A DNA stretch of 64,000 bases from a virus. Each line of letters begins with the position of its first letter. Positions within the stretch are counted from its first letter, which is position 1. Positions 55,689 through 62,150 of the stretch are shown here, piece after piece. The translations under genes were made by a program, and so were the position numbers. Location: the IMG/VR virus record IMGVR_UViG_3300027985_000872, positions 62,001 through 126,000 of that record, one strand, 5' to 3'. The notes below the pieces were generated by a model, which was not told where the DNA came from, did not search any database, and saw nothing but the letters and a program-made list of their open reading frames with translations.

Positions 55689-55863
55689 ATTAGAAGTCGG
55701 CTACGACTGGACACCATCTAGTTGGAATAATATACCTATACCCGTTGTTCCATTTGATGTGTGGATATATTTAAGCAGGTACACTCGTAGACATTGGTGG
55801 AGAGGTAATCAGTATAATATCCCAGATCGTATAATAGAAAAATTTTATAACGGAGAACTTTAA
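55597..55863 (+). CDS. Array protein 5 (family W)
   Basis: 88 residues; core ELWRVLAKLEVGYDW, then IPVVPFDVWIYLSRYTR. Unusually rich in Trp. The long basic C-terminus goes beyond the family core. Confidence 0.6.
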   Translation: MKEWQYSRERKRVSFQDSLRTCRELWRVLAKLEVGYDWTPSSWNNIPIPVVPFDVWIYLSRYTRRHWWRGNQYNIPDRIIEKFYNGEL

Positions 55864-55867
55864 TAAA

Positions 55868-56047
55868 ATGAAGTTTGAAGATCTAAGAGTAGTTAATATG
55901 GAAGGATTATTTGCTCTTGATAGTACTATTCAGTTATTTAGAACCCTATCAAGATTAAACTTATTTCCTATTGGGGCAACTCGCTTTACAAAACATTTTT
56001 TAAATTATGTGGTAAAACATGGACACGATAGATTATTTAGAGACTAA
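55868..56047 (+). CDS. Array protein 6 (family W)
   Basis: 59 residues; core IQLFRTLSRLNLFPIG then FLNYVVKHG. The HG codons again supply the ATG of the next gene. Confidence 0.6.
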   Translation: MKFEDLRVVNMEGLFALDSTIQLFRTLSRLNLFPIGATRFTKHFLNYVVKHGHDRLFRD

Positions 56048-56231
56048 CAGTGATCTCACAGATAGCTTACTTAATTTAAGAATTAAAAGCACAATGAGAA
56101 AATTAGGTATATTACCTCATAGGTTAACACTGGTAGAGATGCTTGAGGAAATGGATGTCGCGTGGCAGGGATGCGTATCACGGGGATTCACATTTAATAG
56201 AACAATAAAAATCGAGAGCAATAATGAATAG
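56019..56231 (+). CDS. Array protein 7 (family W, diverged)
   Basis: 70 residues; core LNLRIKSTMRKLGILPHR. The C-terminal half (VAWQGCVSRGFTF) departs from the consensus. Confidence 0.55.
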   Translation: MDTIDYLETNSDLTDSLLNLRIKSTMRKLGILPHRLTLVEMLEEMDVAWQGCVSRGFTFNRTIKIESNNE

Positions 56232-56397
56232 AAGATCACTTCTTTCACCACGATGGTGTCACACCAAAGACATGACATCGGCATGGAATTCCTGCATAAT
56301 GTTATTAGATACTTTTAGACTTCTAGATGTAGATACTGCACTTATTAATCCCAGCAAGATATACATATATAAATTTTGGGATGCCAATGCTGAGTGA
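56224..56397 (+). CDS. Array protein 8 (family W)
   Basis: 57 residues; core CIMLLDTFRLLDVDTA then IYIYKFWDANAE. Overlaps both neighbours by 8 and 17 bases. Confidence 0.6.
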   Translation: MNRRSLLSPRWCHTKDMTSAWNSCIMLLDTFRLLDVDTALINPSKIYIYKFWDANAE

Positions 56398-56614
56398 GTT
56401 TCAGATACAGATTATAAGAGAACAAATTAAATCTTGCGACGGTTTATATATCGGCGATAGACCACTTTGTTGTTTTTCACACTTATTAGGTGTATTACGT
56501 ATTCTAGAAGTTGCCGCTCTTATCTTGTACTTTACCGATGTGATGGCCTTTGTTGATAGATATGCCGATAAGCCTCTTATCCCCGAAAAAAGCCCCCGGG
56601 GTAAAAAGAAGTAA
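56381..56614 (+). CDS. Array protein 9 (family W)
   Basis: 77 residues; core LLGVLRILEVAALILYFTD then VMAFVDRYAD; basic tail ending PRGKKK. Confidence 0.6.
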   Translation: MPMLSEFQIQIIREQIKSCDGLYIGDRPLCCFSHLLGVLRILEVAALILYFTDVMAFVDRYADKPLIPEKSPRGKKK

Positions 56615-56628
56615 AAAAAGAAGTAACC

Positions 56629-56907
56629 ATGAGATCAGTAGCCAGCAAAAACTATAACATAGCAATAAGATTATTCTTAACGTGTGATCTGTTAGATCTA
56701 ATGCCCGAGTCATGGACTAACCTAGACGTTGGTGACTACTGTGCCATAGCTTTCAAAGATCATCCATATCAGACTCAATACGTTAAATCGTACAACAGCG
56801 TATTTGATCTGATATATAGCATGAATAAATTAGATATAAGTCTATCAAGTTGCTCATTATTTTACCTATGGAAATTTACGAAGAACCACTGGAGCTATCA
56901 TGAGTAA
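56629..56907 (+). CDS. Array protein 10 (two family-W units in one ORF)
   Basis: 92 residues. First unit IRLFLTCDLLDLMPESW with DYCAIAFKDH; second unit VFDLIYSMNKLDISLSS with LFYLWKFTKNHW. It looks like two neighbouring copies joined in one reading frame. It has its own AGAAG SD after a 14-bp gap. Confidence 0.6.
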   Translation: MRSVASKNYNIAIRLFLTCDLLDLMPESWTNLDVGDYCAIAFKDHPYQTQYVKSYNSVFDLIYSMNKLDISLSSCSLFYLWKFTKNHWSYHE

Positions 56908-57109
56908 CACCACTCCTCACGCTAATAAAGTCGATACCTCAAACGTCTATCTAACCTTATTTCTCATGAACATGTTCGACACTATGGCCAAACTAGGTTT
57001 GTGCGACGAATGGATGGATATCATACTATTCATGCGAATGATAGGTCGATACAGAAAACTTGGACTAGTCTATGACCAACCCAGTAAACAGATAGCTTTT
57101 GTAGAATAA
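56900..57109 (+). CDS. Array protein 11 (family W)
   Basis: 69 residues; core MFDTMAKLGLCDEWMD then ILFMRMIGRYRKLG. Overlaps the previous gene by 8 bases. Confidence 0.6.
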   Translation: MSNTTPHANKVDTSNVYLTLFLMNMFDTMAKLGLCDEWMDIILFMRMIGRYRKLGLVYDQPSKQIAFVE

Positions 57110-57125
57110 TAACACGGAGGTTATC

Positions 57126-57302
57126 ATGATCACGATCAGAGGCAGCTCGGTAAGATGGTACGACTCATGGTGTATATTAAGAAATCTGCACAGTATGTTG
57201 TGTAGACTCGACGTATATATCTACGTACAACCCGGTTATGTATACCGCTGGGATCCCGAGCTGGATACTGATCTGGACGACAGGGAGCACAATGAGAACT
57301 GA
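57126..57302 (+). CDS. Array protein 12 (family W)
   Basis: 58 residues; core LRNLHSMLCRLDVYIYV; acidic C-terminus. A strong SD (ACGGAGG) after a 16-bp gap, so this may restart translation for the second half of the array. G+C content rises from about here. Confidence 0.6.
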   Translation: MITIRGSSVRWYDSWCILRNLHSMLCRLDVYIYVQPGYVYRWDPELDTDLDDREHNEN

Positions 57303-57402
57303 TGATCTAATGTTACACATGTTGAAGTTACTATATAGATTAGAGATTTTGAGTATCAATAACTTAAAGAATATGTGTTGCTGGAGTGAAGAGTGGCTCT
57401 AG
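57292..57402 (+). CDS. Array protein 13 (family W, short)
   Basis: 36 residues; core HMLKLLYRLEILSIN then CCWSEEWL. Shorter than its neighbours; possibly a decayed copy. Confidence 0.5.
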   Translation: MRTDDLMLHMLKLLYRLEILSINNLKNMCCWSEEWL

Positions 57403-57506
57403 TAGATCTATTGAATCAACTAACCGAAGAGAAAATACAAGCACTCTGTATAAGATACAAGATGTTTCAGATGCTGGAACGACTGAGGGTAAACGTATGG
57501 AGATAA
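57393..57506 (+). CDS. Array protein 14 (family W, short, GTG start)
   Basis: 37 residues from a GTG with GGAG six bases upstream; core MFQMLERLRVNVWR. The C-terminal WG part is missing. It overlaps both neighbours by 10 bases. Confidence 0.5.
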   Translation: MALVDLLNQLTEEKIQALCIRYKMFQMLERLRVNVWR

Positions 57507-57664
57507 ACTACCATAGATATCTAGAAAACACATACGTGCTGATGAGAATGCTGTGGAAGTTCGGCATAAACAGCGATGCTATATACTCGTGGGACAACAT
57601 ACCAATGGCCTCAGTCAGACTGTACGAGTACGTGGACGAGTGGGGAGAATACTATGATCGATAA
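57497..57664 (+). CDS. Array protein 15 (family W)
   Basis: 55 residues from ATG 57497 (TGAGGG as SD); core VLMRMLWKFGINSDAIYSW then VRLYEYVDEWG. One of the closest to the consensus. Confidence 0.65.
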   Translation: MEINYHRYLENTYVLMRMLWKFGINSDAIYSWDNIPMASVRLYEYVDEWGEYYDR

Positions 57665-57836
57665 TCAGTACAAGTCTCTTGAAACAGCAGAGATCATGAA
57701 AGTCTACGCGATACTCATGACTCTGCGTAAGTTGGAGATATACAGCTGGACGTTCAGTTTAGTAGACGCTCTCAAAGAGAGAAATAAGATCTACGACTTC
57801 ATTAAAGTGTGGGGGTGGGATGGAATCGCATATTGA
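57654..57836 (+). CDS. Array protein 16 (family W)
   Basis: 60 residues from ATG 57654 (TGGGGAG as SD); core YAILMTLRKLEIYSWTF then IYDFIKVWG. A near-ideal member; its WG codons lie just before the start of the next gene. Confidence 0.65.
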   Translation: MIDNQYKSLETAEIMKVYAILMTLRKLEIYSWTFSLVDALKERNKIYDFIKVWGWDGIAY

Positions 57837-57960
57837 TAGAAGAGTAAAGACGATCAAGTCCTTCAGGTGGCTTACCATGACATTAGAGAAACTCGGCGTG
57901 ATGAACTACATGGGATTATTGGCCTGCAAGGGATACATGGATAGGCACTATGACATATGA
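57820..57960 (+). CDS. Array protein 17 (family W)
   Basis: 46 residues; core FRWLTMTLEKLGVMNY then LLACKGYMDRHYD. Confidence 0.6.
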   Translation: MESHIDRRVKTIKSFRWLTMTLEKLGVMNYMGLLACKGYMDRHYDI

Positions 57961-58120
57961 TTACATGGTAAACTGCATATGCGATATTTTTAAACTGCTG
58001 CGACTGATGGGCGTGCCGACGGATTACTGGATATGGAATGATGGCGTGGAAACCGTGATAGAGGTATATATCACCGACGTCTACGATTTTATAGATGCGT
58101 GGGGTGGTGATGGCGACTAA
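57950..58120 (+). CDS. Array protein 18 (family W)
   Basis: 56 residues; core CDIFKLLRLMGVPTDYWIW then VYDFIDAWGGDGD. Confidence 0.65.
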   Translation: MTYDYMVNCICDIFKLLRLMGVPTDYWIWNDGVETVIEVYITDVYDFIDAWGGDGD

Positions 58121-58250
58121 CCCTGTTGTTAATAGAATGTTGAACATAATAAACATAATGTTCATGATGGAAAGGCTATGCAACTGCGACTATCCTGGAT
58201 TTCGTAGCTGCAGAGATTATGCAATGAGGTGGTACGATGAACTCAAATAG
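58110..58250 (+). CDS. Array protein 19 (family W)
   Basis: 46 residues; core IMFMMERLCNCDYPGF then RDYAMRWYDELK. Overlaps the previous gene by 11 bases. Confidence 0.6.
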   Translation: MATNPVVNRMLNIINIMFMMERLCNCDYPGFRSCRDYAMRWYDELK

Positions 58251-58259
58251 AGATAATCA

Positions 58260-58442
58260 ATGATTCTTGCAGCTACGATGTTCGACAGTGACGACTATAA
58301 GGCAATAGATAGATTGATAACGATGTTGATCAAATTAGATGTGGTTAAGTGGGATTGGGATTACGGTCTACTTGAACCGTGGGAATACGTGCTCAGATGG
58401 GGAACAGTGGAGAAGCAAGAGATTATTTTAGAGCAATTATGA
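58260..58442 (+). CDS. Array protein 20 (family W)
   Basis: 60 residues; core LITMLIKLDVVKWDWDYG then WEYVLRWGTVE. Starts 9 bases after the previous stop. Confidence 0.65.
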   Translation: MILAATMFDSDDYKAIDRLITMLIKLDVVKWDWDYGLLEPWEYVLRWGTVEKQEIILEQL

Positions 58443-58582
58443 GAGCAGTATATGTAAACGGACGTGGAACAACGATGTACGAGGATGACGTGATCGAGCA
58501 CATGATGTGGACAGTGATGAAACTGGGATTAGCAGGGACCGAGTGGTGGCTAATGTACCCGATGGCGTACGACGATGAATAG
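58439..58582 (+). CDS. Array protein 21 (family W)
   Basis: 47 residues from the ATG of an ATGA overlap; core MMWTVMKLGLAGTEWW. It ends soon after the core. Confidence 0.6.
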   Translation: MRAVYVNGRGTTMYEDDVIEHMMWTVMKLGLAGTEWWLMYPMAYDDE

Positions 58583-58736
58583 CATAGAGAAAGTCATTGA
58601 TAGCGGGAGTTACAGGAGTTTGATTGCATTTGTTATGGCGCTGCTGCATCTGGGTATTATCGATATGCATTATGCGGTTAGTATGGCAGACATGGATTTT
58701 GTGGTGAACTACGGGTTGGGAGACACGAGTGAGTAG
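58575..58736 (+). CDS. Array protein 22 (family W)
   Basis: 53 residues; core LIAFVMALLHLGIIDMHY then MDFVVNYGLGD. Confidence 0.6.
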   Translation: MNSIEKVIDSGSYRSLIAFVMALLHLGIIDMHYAVSMADMDFVVNYGLGDTSE

Positions 58737-58872
58737 GAAGAATCTGGTGATGATGTATTTCGATATATGGGTGATGATGGATAAGTTGGACATAGCATCT
58801 GGGTATTTTAGGAAAAGTAAGTTGTACATGTATGATTATTACGTGCGAGAGTGGGCGGCTGACGATGATTGA
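58729..58872 (+). CDS. Array protein 23 (family W, GTG start)
   Basis: 47 residues; core DIWVMMDKLDIASGYF then YDYYVREWAAD. Confidence 0.6.
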   Translation: MSRKNLVMMYFDIWVMMDKLDIASGYFRKSKLYMYDYYVREWAADDD

Positions 58873-59014
58873 TGAAAACTCGATTTTTAAAAGTCGTAGT
58901 TATAGGGTGCTCGACGCAATGATGTTGATGATGTACAGGTTGTACATAGTTGATACTAGATGGTATCTTGATACGTATTCTATGTATTTTGTTAGGCGGT
59001 GGGGAAATGAGTGA
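58865..59014 (+). CDS. Array protein 24 (family W)
   Basis: 49 residues from ATG 58865; core AMMLMMYRLYIVDTRWYL then MYFVRRWGNE. Confidence 0.65.
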   Translation: MIDENSIFKSRSYRVLDAMMLMMYRLYIVDTRWYLDTYSMYFVRRWGNE

Positions 59015-59168
59015 GGATGGTTCATATGTGGTGCTCAAGTTGGTGTGGATGTTAAGCTATTTAGAAATAATTAAGAAGCGCAAGATACAGAAGAGAGCAG
59101 GATATTATTATGCGCCGGGTATTAGTCCGATAGCTGTTATGAGATTTGTGAGAAAGCATGGAAAATAA
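59007..59168 (+). CDS. Array protein 25 (family W)
   Basis: 53 residues from ATG 59007; core LVWMLSYLEIIKKRK then ISPIAVMRFVRKHGK. The CAT GGA of HG contains the next ATG. Confidence 0.65.
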   Translation: MSEDGSYVVLKLVWMLSYLEIIKKRKIQKRAGYYYAPGISPIAVMRFVRKHGK

Positions 59169-59307
59169 GGGCAGAGATACAGTGTTTGATTTGGTGTGGA
59201 CGTTGCATAGGTTGAATATAGGGACTGTAAGATGGGTAGAAGCAGGATATTGTTTGCCGAGTATTACGGTTGATATATTGAGAGCATTTGTGAGCAGACA
59301 TGGGTAG
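59158..59307 (+). CDS. Array protein 26 (family W)
   Basis: 49 residues; core LVWTLHRLNIGTVRW then ITVDILRAFVSRHG. Ends exactly at HG; its CAT GGG supplies the next start. Confidence 0.65.
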   Translation: MENKGRDTVFDLVWTLHRLNIGTVRWVEAGYCLPSITVDILRAFVSRHG

Positions 59308-59458
59308 TGAGAAAGTTGATTCTATTTGGGTGATGATCAAGATGTTGAGTAAGTTGGACTTGGATATGAGTGAGTGGTTCAGTTATCATTGGAATCTCGG
59401 TGAATTTGCATCTAGTAAGTTTTGGAGTTTTGTGAGGAAGATAGATGTGTGCGATTAG
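59300..59458 (+). CDS. Array protein 27 (family W)
   Basis: 52 residues; core IWVMIKMLSKLDLDMSEW then FWSFVRKIDVCD. Confidence 0.65.
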   Translation: MGSEKVDSIWVMIKMLSKLDLDMSEWFSYHWNLGEFASSKFWSFVRKIDVCD

Positions 59459-59606
59459 AAGCGAAGATATAGCATATGAATTGGTGAGAATTCTATGGAT
59501 GTTAGATATCGATGATAGATATTGGGTGAGTCAAAGTGGATATTATGTAGGACATATTCCTACTAGTGTTATAGTAGAGTTCGCTAATAAATATAAAATC
59601 AAATAG
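59445..59606 (+). CDS. Array protein 28 (family W), last of the chain
   Basis: 53 residues; core LVRILWMLDIDDRYW then IPTSVIVEFANKYKIK. Followed by about 90 bases and a terminator. Confidence 0.65.
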   Translation: MCAIRSEDIAYELVRILWMLDIDDRYWVSQSGYYVGHIPTSVIVEFANKYKIK

Positions 59607-59699
59607 TTAGATCAACTAAAAAACAATGAAAATTCTAGGTATATAAAAAATAGGGTACATGTACATTGTGTTTTCAACTATATAGGTACAAAGGCACTG

Positions 59700-59730
59700 G
59701 GCCCCTTTATATGGTAGGGCCATAGTTTTT
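59700..59730 (+). terminator. Terminator at the end of the array
   Basis: GGCCC (59700-59704) pairs with GGGCC (59717-59721); a T run (GTTTTTG) follows. Plus-strand orientation, placed to end the array transcript. Two partly palindromic GGTAC-type sequences flank it: GGTACATGTAC before it and GGTACCTGTACC after it. Confidence 0.65.
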
Positions 59731-59835
59731 GTGGTACCTGTACCGACCGACTCGAAGTAAGGTTCATACTTACCGAGGCTAGCGGGTGCCTTTGACCGAC
59801 TCGATAAGAACTCAACAACTTAATCGGAGGTCGAT

Positions 59836-59931
59836 ATGATCGCTGTCATCATTACTGTACTGTACCGACTCAGACAAAGACGACAGACTCGATTCCCTCC
59901 CTTAACTGGGAAGGATAAACAAGGGGGTTAA
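59836..59931 (+). CDS. Very small membrane-type peptide
   Basis: 31 residues with SD CGGAGG five bases before ATG. Hydrophobic start MIAVIITVLY then a basic stretch RLRQRRQTR. The coding sequence contains two of the CGACTC motifs. It ends 1 base before the next ATG. It could be a leader peptide or a small membrane effector. Confidence 0.5.
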   Translation: MIAVIITVLYRLRQRRQTRFPPLTGKDKQGG

Positions 59932-59932
59932 C

Positions 59933-60121
59933 ATGAACGGTAAGACTTTTACCCGGACTCAGTTGATCAACCACGAACAGGGGACGATGGATCTCAACGG
60001 TGAAGACGTGGCTCTCGCCATTCAGGTAATGGATAGGGACGGGGACAACGTCGCCCACTTCGGCGTCAACGGTCATTTCCTGTACAGCGAGTTCAATCCC
60101 GCGTACGAGGTGATGCAATGA
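59933..60121 (+). CDS. Hypothetical small acidic protein
   Basis: 62 residues with a strong SD (AAGGGGG). MNGKTFTRTQLINHEQGTMD, then a beta-rich DVALAIQVMDRDG. No family recognised. Ends in an ATGA overlap with the next gene. Confidence 0.6.
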   Translation: MNGKTFTRTQLINHEQGTMDLNGEDVALAIQVMDRDGDNVAHFGVNGHFLYSEFNPAYEVMQ

Positions 60122-60309
60122 GACGCGAGTGGTTCAGGGAGTATTACTGGGGTCCGATGTTCGTTACATGGATCGCTGTTCCTAGTAACATGCAGAGCAG
60201 GGGAGACAGACCCGACAGGCGAAGGATGAGGACTATGAGTAAGAGAGGGAGACAGGTGTGTCGCAGCATCCGTCAACCCAAGAGAGGAAGGGGGAACAGA
60301 ATAGATTAA
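60118..60309 (+). CDS. Hypothetical small Arg-rich protein
   Basis: 63 residues, strongly basic (DRPDRRRMRTMSKRGRQVCR). May bind nucleic acid. Coupled to the previous gene by ATGA; no SD needed. Confidence 0.5.
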   Translation: MRREWFREYYWGPMFVTWIAVPSNMQSRGDRPDRRRMRTMSKRGRQVCRSIRQPKRGRGNRID

Positions 60310-60314
60310 GAACA

Positions 60315-60495
60315 GTGGTCTCTAATGGCAGAGCTAAGTTTACCTCACTGAGGGGTAAAACCACTCTATCACTGGCCGTCGCGAGCCATGTGCGATAGTA
60401 AGAGCGACCACGTAATATTGCCGGTTAGATAGGGGAGTGATGCCACTTTAGTCGTAAGTCCTTCGGGCAAACGGTCTCGCTGCTCTCCTATTTTA
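60315..60495 (+). ncRNA. Putative structured RNA ending in a terminator
   Basis: In a 571-base gene-free stretch (60310-60880). Helices by eye: GTGGT/ACCAC (60315/60360) enclosing CTCT/AGAG and TTTACC/GGTAAA; CTATC/GATAG (60366/60394) enclosing TGGC/GCCA; then ATAGGGGAG (60429-60437) with CTCTCCTAT (60483-60491) followed by TTTTAA. Inside the last stem ACTT pairs with AAGT. This multi-helix plan with a closing U run suggests a small RNA or long leader; no known family recognised. Confidence 0.45.
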
Positions 60496-60496
60496 A

Positions 60497-60512
60497 CTGA
60501 CACTGCTACGCC
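60497..60512 (+). repeat. 16-nt repeat CTGACACTGCTACGCC, copy 1
   Basis: Directly follows the terminator-like stem ending at 60491. An ACCGATTCGAT motif begins 13 bases later (60526). Confidence 0.75.
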
Positions 60513-60656
60513 TAACAGAGCTACAACCGATTCGATACTATACTATCAACATAACAAATATAAGTTATGTTACTTTAGTCTGTTAAGACAAGAGCGGGCA
60601 TCTATGACTATGCGTCCGGTGGATATCTGTGATCACCTAAAATGCCACAGTAGTCG

Positions 60657-60689
60657 GGTGGTGGGACGAGAAGTCCCACTGCGTGCACC
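60657..60689 (+). terminator. Hairpin before repeat copy 2
   Basis: GTGGGAC-GAGAA-GTCCCAC with an outer GGTG/CACC, then TTTTAAC. Terminator-like on the plus strand. Confidence 0.6.
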
Positions 60690-60695
60690 TTTTAA

Positions 60696-60711
60696 CTGAC
60701 ACTGCTACGCC
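60696..60711 (+). repeat. 16-nt repeat CTGACACTGCTACGCC, copy 2
   Basis: Identical to copy 1, again just after a hairpin and TTTTAA. ACCGATTCGAT begins 23 bases later (60735), ten bases further than after copy 1. The rest of 60512-60880 contains AT-rich DNA and three more ACCGAYTCGAT copies. Confidence 0.75.
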
Positions 60712-60880
60712 CGCGACCGACTCTGTGTAACTGAACCGATTCGATATAAAGTCAACAACAAAATAAGTTAAATAAAATAACTTATTAACCGACTCGATGA
60801 GTCAACAACATTAAAAAACATTGGTAGTTAATAACCGACTCGATTATGTACTACCAACCAAGCAAACGAAGGGGGTTTGT

Positions 60881-61327
60881 ATGATGAATCAAAAGACAGC
60901 AGTGTATGAGGCAATTAAGTCAGTAAGAAGTTTTGAAGATGGTGACAAAGTCGAACTCACCAAAGACGAGAAGGCGACGGTCAGAGGTATCTTAGTGACG
61001 GGCTTTGAAGAGAACAAGATCGAGCTCAAGTCTGCTCAAGACGACATCGGTAAGTATGTCAATGGACTACTCAACAACTGGTTGCGCAAGGACACTCGTC
61101 TGAATGGTAACGTGGTGTACGAGATCAAGAACAAGGGGAGTCGTACAGGTCAACAAGACCCATTGATCAAGAACTTGAGACTACTCAAGAAGAAAGACGG
61201 GTTAAGTGAGACCGACATCGCAGACATCGACGCAGCAATCGCGAAGAGAATCGCAGAGATCAGACCTGAGAAGGCAGTCGAGATCGATGCCTCAGTTCTG
61301 CCAGAAGAATTCCAGCACTTAGTGTAA
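60881..61327 (+). CDS. Conserved hypothetical phage protein
   Basis: 148 residues from ATG 60881 (GAAGGGGG as SD; upstream in-frame starts are less likely). Segments VELTKDEKATVRGILVTGFE, YVNGLLNNWLRKDTRLNG and KGSRTGQQDPLIKNLRLLKK resemble a family of uncharacterised proteins common in phages and plasmids. Function unknown; the basic central part may bind nucleic acid. Followed by a GGGGACC/GGTCCCC hairpin. Confidence 0.75.
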   Translation: MMNQKTAVYEAIKSVRSFEDGDKVELTKDEKATVRGILVTGFEENKIELKSAQDDIGKYVNGLLNNWLRKDTRLNGNVVYEIKNKGSRTGQQDPLIKNLRLLKKKDGLSETDIADIDAAIAKRIAEIRPEKAVEIDASVLPEEFQHLV

Positions 61328-61334
61328 AACTGGT

Positions 61335-61352
61335 GGGGACCGAGAGGTCCCC
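61335..61352 (+). terminator. GGGGACC-GAGA-GGTCCCC hairpin
   Basis: Perfect 7-bp GC stem with a 4-nt loop, 8 bases after the 61327 stop. Little U run follows, so termination strength is uncertain; it may protect the mRNA 3' end. Confidence 0.55.
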
Positions 61353-61484
61353 GCTTATACTACGATGAATATCTGATGGAACCGTAGATATGAAGTAGGT
61401 CAGAGAGACTAGGTGATCAGGACGACACGACCAGATGCGAGGTGAGATTCCGCGCTAAGTCTCTCTCCCTAACCAGGAGGTATG

Positions 61485-61613
61485 ATGTCAGATGTAGCAG
61501 TACTAGCGTTGTGTATTGTAGGTGTATTAGTCGGAGCTGTGTTGAAGATAAAGTTGAAGTTGATGCTGTTCGACAAGAAAACATGTAACGCTGAAGAGAG
61601 TATGGAGGAGTAA
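61485..61613 (+). CDS. Small membrane protein
   Basis: 42 residues; consensus SD AGGAGG upstream (a tandem ATG at 61482 is too close to it). One membrane segment (VAVLALCIVGVLVGAVLKI), then a short charged tail. Unknown; possible small envelope effector. Stop overlaps the next ATG (TAATG). Confidence 0.6.
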   Translation: MSDVAVLALCIVGVLVGAVLKIKLKLMLFDKKTCNAEESMEE

Positions 61614-61831
61614 TGAGGGGACAACAAGCAGTAGGTACATTTGTTGTGGGTAGACTATACTTCTCCACTTTAAGAGACTACTTATCGCGACAGATCTTCC
61701 TCGGTAAGAAGTTCATGGTGCAGGAGTCTTCGGGGTTTATTCAGAAGACTTTCACCATCAAGGGCGACGTTAATGATGTTAATGAGGTGTATAAAGCTGT
61801 TACCGAGTGGATCAAAAAATTAGAAGAGTGA
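61613..61831 (+). CDS. Hypothetical small protein
   Basis: 72 residues. VGTFVVGRLYFSTLRDYLSR, then FTIKGDVNDVNEVYKAVTEW. Mixed alpha/beta; no family recognised. Coupled to the membrane protein upstream. A GGGGC-TTCG-GCCCT hairpin (61833-61846) follows the stop. Confidence 0.55.
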   Translation: MRGQQAVGTFVVGRLYFSTLRDYLSRQIFLGKKFMVQESSGFIQKTFTIKGDVNDVNEVYKAVTEWIKKLEE

Positions 61832-61874
61832 TGGGGCTTCGGCCCTGCCACTTTCCATCAGTAAAGGAAGAACT

Positions 61875-62021
61875 ATGACTGAATCATTTTTAATCGTGTT
61901 CTGTCCCGGCATTCTACTTCTTTTTACGATGATGTTCGTGGGAAGAAGATCAGCCGTCAAGGCAAGAACTATCAGGTACTTAGAGAAGGCACGTGCCTTC
62001 AACGAGTCTTTAAAGAGATAA
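61875..62021 (+). CDS. Small membrane protein
   Basis: 48 residues with AAAGGAAG as SD. One hydrophobic segment (FLIVFCPGILLLFTMMFVG) followed by a basic helix (RRSAVKARTIRYLEKARAF), the charge pattern of a protein with a cytoplasmic tail. Confidence 0.55.
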   Translation: MTESFLIVFCPGILLLFTMMFVGRRSAVKARTIRYLEKARAFNESLKR

Positions 62022-62047
62022 AGGAAGGTGATCACATATCTACCCTT

Positions 62048-62070
62048 AGCCCGGACCTACGGTCTGGGCT
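62048..62070 (+). terminator. Hairpin before repeat copy 3
   Basis: AGCCCGGACC-TAC-GGTCTGGGCT, 10 bp with one G-T pair. It separates the small membrane gene from the family-C operon. Confidence 0.6.
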
Positions 62071-62086
62071 TCGCGGTATATAACAA

Positions 62087-62102
62087 CTGACACTGCTACG
62101 CC
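62087..62102 (+). repeat. 16-nt repeat CTGACACTGCTACGCC, copy 3
   Basis: Identical to copies 1 and 2. ACCGATTCGAT begins 13 bases later (62116), the same spacing as after copy 1, and the family-C operon starts at 62151. Confidence 0.75.
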
Positions 62103-62150
62103 ACTGTCCCACTCGACCGATTCGATTAGTTATTATAATAAGGGGGAGTT

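Larger units (their letters stand above)
59746..60844 (+). repeat. ACCGAYTCGAT motif repeats, first cluster
   Basis: Direct copies, all plus-oriented: 59746 (ACCGACTCGA), 59795, 59864 (partial), 59886 (GACTCGAT), 60526, 60716 (partial), 60735, 60788 and 60834. Several are followed within 3-9 bases by TCAACA (59795, 60526, 60735, 60788). Further copies are at 62116 and, as ACCGATACGAT, 63648. They may be binding sites for a phage regulator, promoter parts, or iterons of an origin. Confidence 0.6.

Noticed and set aside
56560-56625. CCCCG/CGGGG inverted repeat as a terminator inside the array
   Set aside because: The stem is short with a poor loop, and the next gene is spaced as in the rest of the chain; it may only be a chance GC patch.
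57872-58183. Minus-strand ORF of 103 codons inside the array
   Set aside because: It is antisense to several overlapping plus-strand genes that share a conserved core; no SD, and no similarity to other proteins in the window.
58437-58829. Minus-strand ORF of 130 codons inside the array
   Set aside because: Shadow of the plus-strand chain; its His/Thr-rich sequence reflects the complement of conserved ATG/GTG/GAT codons.
60315-60364. Cloverleaf-like fold as a tRNA
   Set aside because: Only about 50 bases, with no T-loop consensus, no anticodon arm of the right size and no CCA end.
61417-61668. Minus-strand ORF of 83 codons
   Set aside because: Antisense to a small gene with a consensus SD; no start signal of its own.
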